Of a stretch of DNA of 64,000 bases, positions 15,982 through 23,637 are shown piece by piece. The notes under the pieces are model-generated. The model searched no databases and was not told the DNA's origin. It worked only from the letters and a program-made list of their open reading frames with translations. Both the position numbers and the translations under genes were made by a program. This DNA is from Cellulomonas sp. JH27-2 (GTDB taxonomy: Bacteria; Actinomycetota; Actinomycetes; Actinomycetales; Cellulomonadaceae): positions 806,001-870,000 of the forward strand of contig NZ_JACYFR010000002.1 in NCBI RefSeq assembly GCF_014837175.1, given 5' to 3'. How positions within the stretch are numbered: position 1 is the first letter of the stretch; each line of letters begins with the position of its first letter.

Positions 15982-17776
15982 AGGTGGCCTCGCACGTCCA
16001 CCCGTCGGCCGCGCACGCCAGCAGCACGGCCGGCCCGTCGTCGACGGTGACCTGCAGGTGCGCCCGCAGCGTGCTGCCGACCGACGACGTCCACCAGCGC
16101 TCCCCCAGCAGCCACGGTCCGGCCCAGCCCACGACCTTGTGCGGGCGCAGGGCGAGGGCGTCGGCGTCCCGCGTGCCACGTGATCCGCGCTCGACGGCTC
16201 GAGCGCTCGCCCCGGCCTGGCCTCTCGCGCCGGCCGTGCCTCCCTCGTCACTCAGGTCCGGCGGTAGCACTCGCACCCAGGCAGGTGGTGCGCTCATGCC
16301 CGTGCGCACGTCGAGCACCACCGGCCGGCCGGCCTCGTCGCGCACCTCGACCCGACGCGGCGGGTCCAGCACGGTCGCCGGGGCGGGGTCGGGCAACCGG
16401 CCGGGCCAGGGCCGGTCCAGGGGGCGCGGCGGGTCGCTCTGCTCGCCCCACGGACGCAGGTGCACCTGGTCGCGCACGTCACGGCCACCCTGCAGGGTCG
16501 CGGTGAGCAGCCCGGCCCCGCCGACCATCCCCTGCACCCGGTCGAGCGCCCGGTGCGCGCGCAGGTCCCCGCCCGACGGGCCGCCCCACAACCGTCCCTG
16601 CTCGGCCCCCGCGGGGGCTACGTCGAGCGCGGTCACGGCCAGGCGAACCAGGGTGACGCCGTGCTCGTCGTGGTCGGGTCCCGGGTCGGCCGGCCAGTCG
16701 TCGGGGTCCTGCGGACGTCTCACCCCGGCGGCGCGCGCGTCGGCCGCCAGGTTCCGCGCGGTGCTCACGGCCGACGACGACAGCCACCCCTCCAGCTGCC
16801 AGCGGATCCGGTCGGTGATGCGGGCGGGGGTCAGGCCGCCCCAGCCGCCCAGGTCGGTGCGCCACGTGCGCACCAGGTCCTCGCCCTCGTCGGTGCGGGC
16901 CGCGATCTGCAGCCGCCCGCACGTCACCGCGTGCTGCACCAGCAGGGCGTGCAGGTCCTCGGCCAGACGGCGCCCGACGAAGGTCGCGGTGTCGACCCGG
17001 TCGGCCGGCGGCTCCAGCTCCGCGGCTACCTCGAGGTCGGCCTCGGGGCGTCTGCGGGCGGGCGGCCGCTCGTCGTCGCCCCGTGCCAGCAGGTGCGCCC
17101 AGGCACCCAGACGCCCGAACCGCGCGTGCACGTCCGCGGCCGGGAGCGCCGCGAGCCGACCGAGCGTGCGCAGCCCGAGCCGGTTCAGCAGGTCGACGAG
17201 GTCGCCGATGGCCGCCGCGACCTCGTCGGTGACCGCGGCGTGCACCAGCTCGCCGACCCCGCGCCCGGCCAGGAACTCGGCCGATGACCCCGGCGCGACG
17301 AACGCACCCGTGCGCGCCGCGAGAACGGCCGCCAGCAGACCGTCGGCCGTCCCGACCCCGCACTCGTGCCCCGTGCGCTGCGCCACCGCGTCGACCAGTC
17401 GCTCCGCCAGCACCTCCTCCGAGCCGTGGTAGCGGCTCGCCCCTCCGGCAGGCAGCAGCAGCATCCCGGGCCGCACCATCTCGATGCCCGCGACCACGCT
17501 CTCCGCGGCGGCAGCCACGGGCTCGAACAGCCGCACGTCACGGACGTCGTCGGCGACCAGCAGCACCAGCTCGGGGCAGCAGCCCTGCGCCTGGCGTCGA
17601 CGCATCCCCCGGCGCACGCCCTGGGCGCGGGCCAGCGCGGAGACGGCGGTCAGCCGCTGCCCGTCGTGCACGGCGACGGGCAGGTGCGCGTCGACCTCGT
17701 CGGCCGCCGCCGCGGCGACCACCGGCCAGTCCGGGACCCACAGGACCGTGGTGCGCGTGCTCATCGGGTCTTCCAT
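15974..17776 (-). CDS. imuB: ImuB, inactive Y-family polymerase of the SOS mutasome
   Basis: 600 residues. It begins LWVPDWPVVAAA, where an active Y-family polymerase would have an acidic DxD-type motif. The second catalytic region reads PGMLLLPAGG, without the SxDE acidic pair, so it lacks catalytic residues, as ImuB is known to. HhH-type DNA-binding sequence (LLNRLGLRTLGRLAALP) lies at about 190-210. ImuB links ImuA and DnaE2 to the sliding clamp. ATG 17776 has GAGG 8 nt upstream; ATG 17764 is an alternative. It starts 10 nt after the imuA stop and overlaps dnaE2 by 8 nt, forming one operon. Confidence 0.9.
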   Translation of the reverse strand: MEDPMSTRTTVLWVPDWPVVAAAAADEVDAHLPVAVHDGQRLTAVSALARAQGVRRGMRRRQAQGCCPELVLLVADDVRDVRLFEPVAAAAESVVAGIEMVRPGMLLLPAGGASRYHGSEEVLAERLVDAVAQRTGHECGVGTADGLLAAVLAARTGAFVAPGSSAEFLAGRGVGELVHAAVTDEVAAAIGDLVDLLNRLGLRTLGRLAALPAADVHARFGRLGAWAHLLARGDDERPPARRRPEADLEVAAELEPPADRVDTATFVGRRLAEDLHALLVQHAVTCGRLQIAARTDEGEDLVRTWRTDLGGWGGLTPARITDRIRWQLEGWLSSSAVSTARNLAADARAAGVRRPQDPDDWPADPGPDHDEHGVTLVRLAVTALDVAPAGAEQGRLWGGPSGGDLRAHRALDRVQGMVGGAGLLTATLQGGRDVRDQVHLRPWGEQSDPPRPLDRPWPGRLPDPAPATVLDPPRRVEVRDEAGRPVVLDVRTGMSAPPAWVRVLPPDLSDEGGTAGARGQAGASARAVERGSRGTRDADALALRPHKVVGWAGPWLLGERWWTSSVGSTLRAHLQVTVDDGPAVLLACAADGWTCEATYD

Positions 17777-17786
17777 CGGACGCACC

Positions 17787-18704
17787 TCATCCGACCAGCC
17801 GCAGCGCGCGCTCCGGCGCCTGCTCGGCCACGGGCCGGGCAGCATCGGACCGAACAGCAGCTCCAGGCGACAGCGGCAGGGTCACGTCGATCGCGTGCGG
17901 GACGGCGGCGCTACCGCGACCGGTGCGCGAGACCCGCAGGCTGTGCGTCCGCAGCCGCCCGTCGCCGGCGCCCACCCCCGTCCAGCGGGCGTGCTCCACC
18001 GTCAGCACCGTGCTCGCCCCGGCCCACGCGACCGTCGGCAGCAGCACCGCACCACGCTCGCGGGCGCGTGCGGACAGGCGCCGCCGGTCGGCGTCGCCCA
18101 GCATCACGTCCGGCCCGACGACCACCACGTCCACCCCGTCGACGAGCGCGGCGAGCACCCCGACCGCCTCGGTGCCCGGCCGCGGCACCAGCGCGAGCCG
18201 GTCCAGCGCGACCCCGGCCTGCGCGGCGGCCAGCAGCCCGATCGTCGGCTGCCCCACCACGGCGGCCCACGCCCCGCCGGAGCACGCGTGCGCCAGCAGC
18301 GTCAGCACCAACGACGTGGAGCCGAGCACGGCGGTGGTGGCCCCGCGGCGCAACCCGTCGGGCAGCACCTCGGCCAGCTGGTCCGGGACCGGCAGTGCCG
18401 GTCGTTCGGCAGTGAGCAGCGACGTGCGCCGGGGGGTGGGCATCGTGTCGGCGTCGACGTCGACGTCAGCGGTCGCGCTGGGCTCAGGACGAGGACTCTC
18501 GAGCCCCACGAGACCCTCCGAGGCCGGCGGCTCGGCGGACGATGCCGGGCCGCTCGGGTCCCCCGCCAGACGCAGGACCGCGGCCGGGTCGACGTGCTGC
18601 GACGGGGGCGGGGTCAGCACGCTGCGCGCCCCGGTGCGGAGCTCGGCGTGTGCCAGCGCGGCACGGGCCCGCGCGACCCGCTCGTCGCGGCTCGTCGTGC
18701 TCAC
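17787..18704 (-). CDS. imuA: ImuA, RecA-like SOS mutasome accessory protein
   Basis: 305 residues from GTG 18704, with GGAGG 5 nt upstream. The N-terminal third contains a variable acidic/Pro-rich region. The RecA-like core begins near ADQLAEVLPDGLRRGATTAVLGSTSLVL, where the Walker A loop is degenerate. It continues through strands such as VDVVVVGPDVMLGDADRRRL. Actinobacterial ImuA proteins are RecA-related, lack a robust P-loop, and work with ImuB and DnaE2 in damage-induced mutagenesis. First gene of the operon. A perfect LexA box lies 76 nt upstream of the start. Confidence 0.85.
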   Translation of the reverse strand: MSTTSRDERVARARAALAHAELRTGARSVLTPPPSQHVDPAAVLRLAGDPSGPASSAEPPASEGLVGLESPRPEPSATADVDVDADTMPTPRRTSLLTAERPALPVPDQLAEVLPDGLRRGATTAVLGSTSLVLTLLAHACSGGAWAAVVGQPTIGLLAAAQAGVALDRLALVPRPGTEAVGVLAALVDGVDVVVVGPDVMLGDADRRRLSARARERGAVLLPTVAWAGASTVLTVEHARWTGVGAGDGRLRTHSLRVSRTGRGSAAVPHAIDVTLPLSPGAAVRSDAARPVAEQAPERALRLVG

Positions 18705-18779
18705 GGCCACCTCCACCACCTCCTTCGCAACACGCTGACCTGTACATACGTCGTTGAACAGCGAAAAGACATCTGCCGT

Positions 18780-18795
18780 TCGAACGTCTGTTCGA
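18780..18795. promoter_or_regulatory. LexA-binding SOS box of the imuA-imuB-dnaE2 operon
   Basis: TCGAACGTCTGTTCGA is a perfect palindromic TCGAAC-N4-GTTCGA, the consensus LexA site of mycobacteria and relatives. It lies 76-91 nt upstream of the imuA start on the leftward side and about 140 nt before the divergent membrane-protein gene. DNA damage should therefore induce the mutasome operon. Confidence 0.93.
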
Positions 18796-18936
18796 GTATG
18801 CCAGTAGACGCCCACACGCCCGGGCGTGTCAATCCGCTCCGGCACCACGACCGGCGCGCCCGATGGCCCGCGTGGGCGCGCCCCGATACCGTGCGGCTCG
18901 CCGCATCGTCGCGGCGTCCGGACCGAAGGAGCACGC

Positions 18937-19620
18937 ATGCGGATCGTCGTCGGGCTGTACCGGCTGGCGCTGGCTGCCATCACGTTCGTCGCCCTGTTCT
19001 GGGCGCCCAGCACCGGCCTGGAGCTCCGGCTGACGGACTACGTGTACTTCACCAACCAGTCCAACCTGCTGATGGCCGTCGTGATGACCTGGGCCGGCGT
19101 CGCCACGCTGGCCCGCCGCACCGGACCTCCGGCGTGGCTCATCGGCGCCGTGACCCTGTTCCTGCTCATCACCGGCCTGGTCGCCTACTTCATCCTCGCC
19201 CCCGCGGAACCCGGCGCGGAGGTCGTTGCGCTCGGCCTGACCAGGGTGCAGATCGTGCACGACCTGACGCCCGTCGCGACGTTCGTGCACTTCGTGCTCA
19301 TGGTCCCCCACCGCCGCCTGCGCATCGCCCACGCCGGATGGTGGCTGCTCTACCCCGTCGCGTACTGCGCCTTCACCACGCTGCGCGGCGTGCTGGCGCC
19401 CGGCAGCGCGTACCCGTACGGGTTCGTCGACGTGTCCGACATCGGGTACGGCGGCCTGCTGCTCAACGTCGCCATCTACGGGGTCGGCTTCTTCGTGCTC
19501 GGGCTGGTCCTGGTCGGCATCGACCGCCTCATGCCCGCGCGGGCCCTCCTGTCCTCCGACACGCTGACCGACGACCACGACGTCAGCTCGTCGCGCGAGG
19601 ACGCGGGCGCCCGACCATGA
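18937..19620 (+). CDS. Pr6Pr family membrane protein
   Basis: About 227 residues; AAGGAG sits 5-6 nt before ATG 18937. Six hydrophobic helices are visible with the family's typical features: an early YFTNQSNLL motif after the first helix, HDLTPVATFVHF in the middle, and WLLYPVAYCAFTTLRG towards the end. Family members are uncharacterised membrane proteins; some are annotated near FAR-17a/AIG1-like hydrolases. The C-terminal tail is hydrophilic and acidic. It starts about 140 nt from the SOS box, but the box faces imuA. The downstream PEBP gene begins 7 nt after its stop, suggesting one transcript. Confidence 0.75.
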   Translation: MRIVVGLYRLALAAITFVALFWAPSTGLELRLTDYVYFTNQSNLLMAVVMTWAGVATLARRTGPPAWLIGAVTLFLLITGLVAYFILAPAEPGAEVVALGLTRVQIVHDLTPVATFVHFVLMVPHRRLRIAHAGWWLLYPVAYCAFTTLRGVLAPGSAYPYGFVDVSDIGYGGLLLNVAIYGVGFFVLGLVLVGIDRLMPARALLSSDTLTDDHDVSSSREDAGARP

Positions 19621-19627
19621 TGGATCG

Positions 19628-20158
19628 ATGATCTCTCTTCGCCGACCGCAGGCCCCCGACCCGTACGAGCTGCTCCCCCACGTCCCGAGCTTCACGCTGC
19701 GCAGCGACGACTTCGAGCACGGCGAGCGCCTGCCCGACGAGCACACGAACACGGACAAGGGCGCCAACGTCTCCCCGCACCTCGCGTGGTCCGGCTTCCC
19801 GGAAGAGACGCAGTCGTTCCTGGTGTCCTGCTTCGACCCGGACGCCCCCGGCCCATCGGGCTGGTGGCACTGGACCCTGCTGGACCTGCCGGCCGACCTG
19901 ACCGAGCTGGCTCGCGGCACCGCCGCCCCGACGGGCACGTTCGCCCTGCGGGGTGATGACGGCAGGGCGGAGTACGTGGGCGCCGCTCCCCCGCCGCGCG
20001 ACGCGGAGCACCGGTACTACTTCGCCGTCCACGCGCTCGACGTCGCCAGCATGGGGCTGTCGAAGGACGCGATGCCCGGCGCCGCCAACACGGCGGCGGT
20101 GTTCCACACCATCGCCCGCGCCGTGCTGATCGGCACCTACCAGCAGACCGGCGCATGA
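19628..20158 (+). CDS. YbhB/YbcL family phosphatidylethanolamine-binding-like protein
   Basis: 176 residues of the PEBP/Raf-kinase-inhibitor-like fold. Typical family motifs are present: ANVSPHLAWSGFP, FDPDAP near residue 75, WWHWTLLDLP, and an HRYYFAVHALD block near the C-terminus forming the ligand pocket. Bacterial members bind phosphorylated or anionic ligands, and their cellular role is unclear. The protein has no signal peptide and should be cytoplasmic. It overlaps the next gene by 4 nt (ATGA) and follows the Pr6Pr gene by 7 nt, so the three probably form an operon. Confidence 0.88.
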   Translation: MISLRRPQAPDPYELLPHVPSFTLRSDDFEHGERLPDEHTNTDKGANVSPHLAWSGFPEETQSFLVSCFDPDAPGPSGWWHWTLLDLPADLTELARGTAAPTGTFALRGDDGRAEYVGAAPPPRDAEHRYYFAVHALDVASMGLSKDAMPGAANTAAVFHTIARAVLIGTYQQTGA

Positions 20159-20718
20159 ACCTCGGCACCCTGGCCTGGCTGCCCGCCCTGGACAACCTGG
20201 AGCTCGTCGCGCCCAGCACGGCCGATGCCCTGACGCGCTGGGTGCAGAGCGAGCCGCGGGTGGCCGACGAGGTCGTCGTCGCGCCCATCGACCCGCAGGA
20301 CGCGGACACCGCGGCGCTCACCGCGGCCTACGCGCTGCCGCCGTCGGCGTCCGTGAACTGCGTCCTGGTGGCGGGTCGCCGCGAGGGCACGGAGAAGATC
20401 GCGGCAGCGTTGGTGCGCGCGACGACGAGGGCCGACGTCAACTCGACGGTCAAGCGGCTGCTGGACGTGCGCAAGTGCTCGTTCCTGCCGATGGAGCGCG
20501 CCACCGAGGAGTCCGGCATGGAGTACGGCGGCATCACGCCCGTCGGCCTGCCGGACGGCTACCGGCTGCTGCTGGACGGCCGCGTGCCGCTCGACGACCC
20601 CGACGCGGGCGGCATGGTGGTCATCGGCAGCGGCGTGCGGCACTCGAAGCTCGCCTTGCCGGGCGCGCTGCTGGCGACGATGCCGGGCGTCGAGGTCGTC
20701 GAAGGACTGGCGCTCTAG
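20155..20718 (+). CDS. YbaK/aminoacyl-tRNA deacylase-like protein
   Basis: 187 residues with a YbaK/ProX-type editing domain. It has conserved patterns such as SVNCVLVAGRR, DVNSTVKRLLDVRK (with the lysine-bearing CSFLP block after it), GMEYGGITPVGLP and RVPLDDPDAGGMVVIGSG. Relatives hydrolyse mischarged aminoacyl-tRNAs. The closest pattern is the actinobacterial YbaK group, whose substrate is uncertain. Translation is coupled to the PEBP gene through ATGA. It converges with, and overlaps by 4 nt, the TOPRIM gene on the other strand. Confidence 0.8.
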   Translation: MNLGTLAWLPALDNLELVAPSTADALTRWVQSEPRVADEVVVAPIDPQDADTAALTAAYALPPSASVNCVLVAGRREGTEKIAAALVRATTRADVNSTVKRLLDVRKCSFLPMERATEESGMEYGGITPVGLPDGYRLLLDGRVPLDDPDAGGMVVIGSGVRHSKLALPGALLATMPGVEVVEGLAL

Positions 20719-21380
20719 CGGTCGCGAACGGCGTCGAGCACGCCGGCGAGCGGAGCGGGCAGCACGCCGCGGGTCGCCGCCTCCTGCACGAGGAGCCGGC
20801 CGTAGCGGATCTTGCGGCTGGCCCCGCTGCCGAGAAAGCGCCGCAGCTGGGCCTCGACGGGTTGATCACGCCAGGCCTGCTGGTCCTGCAAGGTTCGCAG
20901 CGCGTTGCCGTCGCCGGCCCGTTCGACGACGTCGATGACCGACCGCGCACCGAGCGCACGGATCAGCTCATCCTCCAGGTCCAGCCGGCAGACGTGAAAG
21001 CCCGCGGAGGACAGGTCCTCGAGCGGCCCGACGAGACCGCGCCGGATCAGCGCGCGGCGTACGACGGGCTCCTCCGCCACGTCGTACAGACCGGCGACGC
21101 GACCGTCCGGCACCGTCGCCGCCACGATCCCCAGCGTCCGGTCGACTGCGTGCGCGCCCCCGACGGGGACGACGACCACGTGCTCGTCGACCAGGTCCCG
21201 ACCCAGGCCGTCGGCTGCGGCGAGGACGGCCTGCTCGTCGCTGATCCCCTCGACGAGCACGACCGCCGCCGCACCCGGCAGCCGATCGAGCGCGCGAGCG
21301 GTCGCCCGCTGCGGCGCGTCGGGGCCGAGTTCGGGCACGTCGGCCTCGACCGCGGCGCCGTCAGGCCGGTCGCCGCGCAT
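20715..21380 (-). CDS. Stand-alone OLD-type TOPRIM domain protein
   Basis: 221 residues from ATG 21380. A TOPRIM fold is suggested by AAVVLVEGISDEQAVLAAADGL (acidic Glu in VEG), the following strand VVVVPVGGAHAV, and the later GLYDVAEEPVVRRAL block, which resembles the D-x-x-E portion of OLD-family nucleases. It lacks the ABC ATPase half of OLD proteins. A C-terminal all-helical part contains RKIRYGRLLVQEA. It may be a nuclease or nucleotidyl-transferase-type enzyme; metal-binding residues need checking. The start lies 20 nt inside the end of the upstream methyltransferase gene, so the two are translationally coupled. Confidence 0.65.
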   Translation of the reverse strand: MRGDRPDGAAVEADVPELGPDAPQRATARALDRLPGAAAVVLVEGISDEQAVLAAADGLGRDLVDEHVVVVPVGGAHAVDRTLGIVAATVPDGRVAGLYDVAEEPVVRRALIRRGLVGPLEDLSSAGFHVCRLDLEDELIRALGARSVIDVVERAGDGNALRTLQDQQAWRDQPVEAQLRRFLGSGASRKIRYGRLLVQEAATRGVLPAPLAGVLDAVRDR

Positions 21381-22116
21381 CGACCAGGTGCCGGGTGGAG
21401 TGCGCGACGAAGGGCGTGCCGCCGCGCAGCTGGGCGTCGAGCTCGACGAGCCGGGAGCGGTACCGCTCGACACTGAAGTCCGGCACCCACCACACGCACT
21501 TGCGCAAGAGCCAGACGACGGCGCCGACGTCGAAGACCTCGATCCGGCAGCGCGCCGTCCGCAGGTCGACGATCTCGAGCCCGGCGTCGCGCGCGGCAGC
21601 CGTCTCGGCCACGGGGTCGCGCCCCTTGCGGTTCTCCGGCAGCGGGCCGAGGAAGTACTCGATCAGCTCGAACGCCGACGCCGGCCCCACGTGCTGCGCG
21701 ACGTAGTGGCCGCCCGGCGCGAGCACGCGATGGATCTCCGCCCAGTCCGGCGCGACGGGGTGCCGCGACGTGACCAGCTCGAACGACCCGTCGTCGAACG
21801 GCAGCCGCTCGCCGGGGCGCACCTCGACCACCTCGACCCCACGCGGCCCCAGCCGGTCACGCGCCTGCGCCGCGTTCGGCGGCCACCCCTCCGTGACGAC
21901 CATGCGCGGCGGGAACGTCGACGCCTCGTCGAGCACCTCACCGCCGCCGGTGTCCAGGTCGAGCGCGGACCGGACCTGCGCCAGCCGCTCACCGAGGATC
22001 GTCACGTAGCTCCACGGCGGCCGCTCCTCGGTGGCCCGCCCGTCCAGCCAACCGAACCCCCACCCGGAGACGTCCGCCGCGTCACCCTCGGCCACGAGCT
22101 CGTCGAAGGAACGCAT
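21361..22116 (-). CDS. Class I SAM-dependent methyltransferase
   Basis: 251 residues from ATG 22116. The Rossmann methyltransferase core is visible: LDLDTGGGEVL (motif I, SAM binding) near residue 57, then MVVTEGWPPNAAQARDRL. The later motifs LPFDDGSFELVTSRH and HRVLAPGGHYVAQHVGP resemble the ubiquinone/menaquinone-type (UbiE-like) fold. The substrate is unknown. The C-terminal half has a variable domain with FDVGAVVWLLRKCVWWVPDF. Its last 20 nt overlap the TOPRIM gene start. A weak -10 (CAGGCT) 6 nt before the ATG suggests a leaderless transcript. Confidence 0.82.
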   Translation of the reverse strand: MRSFDELVAEGDAADVSGWGFGWLDGRATEERPPWSYVTILGERLAQVRSALDLDTGGGEVLDEASTFPPRMVVTEGWPPNAAQARDRLGPRGVEVVEVRPGERLPFDDGSFELVTSRHPVAPDWAEIHRVLAPGGHYVAQHVGPASAFELIEYFLGPLPENRKGRDPVAETAAARDAGLEIVDLRTARCRIEVFDVGAVVWLLRKCVWWVPDFSVERYRSRLVELDAQLRGGTPFVAHSTRHLVDARRPA

Positions 22117-22163
22117 GGCGCCAGCCTGCCATGTCCATCCATCGCTCGCGCCGACAACACTCG

Positions 22164-22169
22164 TACGAT
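22164..22169 (+). promoter_or_regulatory. -10 hexamer for leaderless DUF2625 transcript
   Basis: TACGAT matches TANNNT and ends 6 nt before GTG 22176, so transcription would begin at or next to the start codon. It supports GTG 22176 over the upstream ATG 22131, which lies before the promoter element. Confidence 0.6.
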
Positions 22170-22175
22170 CGCGGG

Positions 22176-22859
22176 GTGCCGGACCAACCATCAGCCTGGG
22201 AAGAGCTGCTCGGGCTCGTCGACGCCTCACCCCTGGACGTACGACTGCTGGCGCCCGCCGGAGATCTCGGGGCACGCGCTGCCGGCGCTCTCGGTCTGAC
22301 CCAGCGCTCGTACCTCGGCGCGATGGTCCTGAACACCGGCGGCCTCATCGTGGACCATGGCTGGCTGCGGCTCCACGCAGGCGGAGGTCATGACCTTGCC
22401 GACGTGCTCACCGCGAGCGAGCAGGGCGGCTCGCGGGCGGACCGGCTCGTCGTCGGCCACGACGTGATGGGCGGGCTGTTCGCGATCGACGGTGGAGGCC
22501 TCGGGGCCGCTCGGGGAGAGGTCTGCTACTGGGGGCCGGACACCCTGGAATGGCTACCGCTCGGCCTCGGCCACGCGGACCTCGTCACCTGGGCCCTGTC
22601 GGGCGATGCCGAGCAGTTCTTCGCCGACATGCGATGGCCCGGCTGGCGCAGCGAGGTGGAGCACCTCGCGCTGGACCACGGGATCTCGTGCTACCCGTTC
22701 CCCTGCACCGTCGAAGGTCAGGACATCGCTCGCACACGCCGGACCGCCGTCCCGCTGGCTGAGCTCTGGTACGTGTATGGCGAACTCGCCCGCCAGCTCG
22801 GGCCATCAGACCCGCGTCGCCCAGAACGCCACGGCCGCGGCGGCGGCGACGTTGAGTGA
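22176..22859 (+). CDS. DUF2625 family protein
   Basis: 227 residues from GTG 22176, chosen for the -10 hexamer just upstream. The sequence shows the DUF2625 pattern: an N-terminal WEELLGLVDASPLDVRLL, SYLGAMVLNTGGLIVDHGWLRL, then FAIDGGGLG and VCYWGPDTLEWLPLG, and GDAEQFFADMRWPGW before the C-terminus. Members are soluble proteins of unknown function, sometimes grouped with SUKH-like immunity folds, but a toxin-immunity context is not visible here. The last 54 nt overlap the convergent SpoU methyltransferase gene. Confidence 0.8.
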   Translation: MPDQPSAWEELLGLVDASPLDVRLLAPAGDLGARAAGALGLTQRSYLGAMVLNTGGLIVDHGWLRLHAGGGHDLADVLTASEQGGSRADRLVVGHDVMGGLFAIDGGGLGAARGEVCYWGPDTLEWLPLGLGHADLVTWALSGDAEQFFADMRWPGWRSEVEHLALDHGISCYPFPCTVEGQDIARTRRTAVPLAELWYVYGELARQLGPSDPRRPERHGRGGGDVE

Positions 22860-23633
22860 GTCGACTCCGCCAGCCATCGGGATGCGCACGACGCGGTCGC
22901 AGGACGCGATGGTCGTGGCCTTGAGCCCGTGCCCCTCGGCGCCGAGCACGAGCGCCAGCCGATCCGGGTTCTCGGTGACCAGGTCGTCGAGCGTGATCGC
23001 GTCGTCGGACAACGCGAGGGCCGCGGTGACGAAGCCGGCTTCGCGCAGCTCGTCGAGCCCGGCGGGCCACGGGTCGATGCGCGTCCACGGGACCTGGAAG
23101 ACGGTCCCCATCGAGACGCGGACCGAGCGGCGGTAGAGCGGGTCGGCGCAGCGCGGGGTCACCAGCACGGCGTCGACGCCCAGCGCGGCCGCGGAGCGGA
23201 AGGCCGCGCCGACGTTCGTGTGGTCGACGATGTCCTCGAGCACCGCGACGCGACGCGCACCGGCCAGGACGTCGGCGACGGGCGCGAGCGGCGGGCGGTG
23301 CATCGCCGCGAGCGCGCCGCGGTGGACGTGGAAACCGGTGATCACCTCGAGGACGGGTTCGTCGGCGACGTAGACGGGTACCACCTCGTCGTCGTCGTCG
23401 GGCAGCGCTGCGACCATCGCCTCCAGGTCCGGGACCCACCGCGGGGCCAGCAGCACCGAGCGGGCCCGGTGACCGGCGGCCAGCGCGCGGCCCAGGACCG
23501 TGGAGCTCTCCGCGATGTACAGGCCCTTCGCCGGCTCGTGCTTGGAGCGCAGCGCGACGTCGGTCAGGGAGACGTAGTCGGCGAGGCGCTCGTCGGCGGG
23601 GTCGGTGACGGTCTGCAGGTCCAGGCGGGGCAC
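22806..23633 (-). CDS. SpoU/TrmH family RNA methyltransferase
   Basis: 275 residues from GTG 23633, with GGAAG about 9 nt upstream. The N-terminal substrate-binding part contains EPAKGLYIAESSTVLGRAL. The SPOUT catalytic domain shows all three family motifs: the Asn/Arg motif DHTNVGAAFRSAAALG, LVLGAEGHGL, and IPMAGGVDSLNVAAAAAV forming the SAM-binding knot. It should 2'-O-methylate a ribose in tRNA or rRNA; the target is unknown. The start codon sits 4 nt after the stop of the MFS gene, so the two are co-transcribed. Confidence 0.92.
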   Translation of the reverse strand: MPRLDLQTVTDPADERLADYVSLTDVALRSKHEPAKGLYIAESSTVLGRALAAGHRARSVLLAPRWVPDLEAMVAALPDDDDEVVPVYVADEPVLEVITGFHVHRGALAAMHRPPLAPVADVLAGARRVAVLEDIVDHTNVGAAFRSAAALGVDAVLVTPRCADPLYRRSVRVSMGTVFQVPWTRIDPWPAGLDELREAGFVTAALALSDDAITLDDLVTENPDRLALVLGAEGHGLKATTIASCDRVVRIPMAGGVDSLNVAAAAAVAFWATRV

Positions 23634-23637
23634 GCCG

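Noticed and set aside
12091..16050. Long open frames on the plus strand opposite dnaE2 (530 and 705 codons)
   Set aside because: They are Arg/Gly/Pro-rich frames caused by G/C wobble bias opposite a clear DnaE2; no domains, no ribosome sites.
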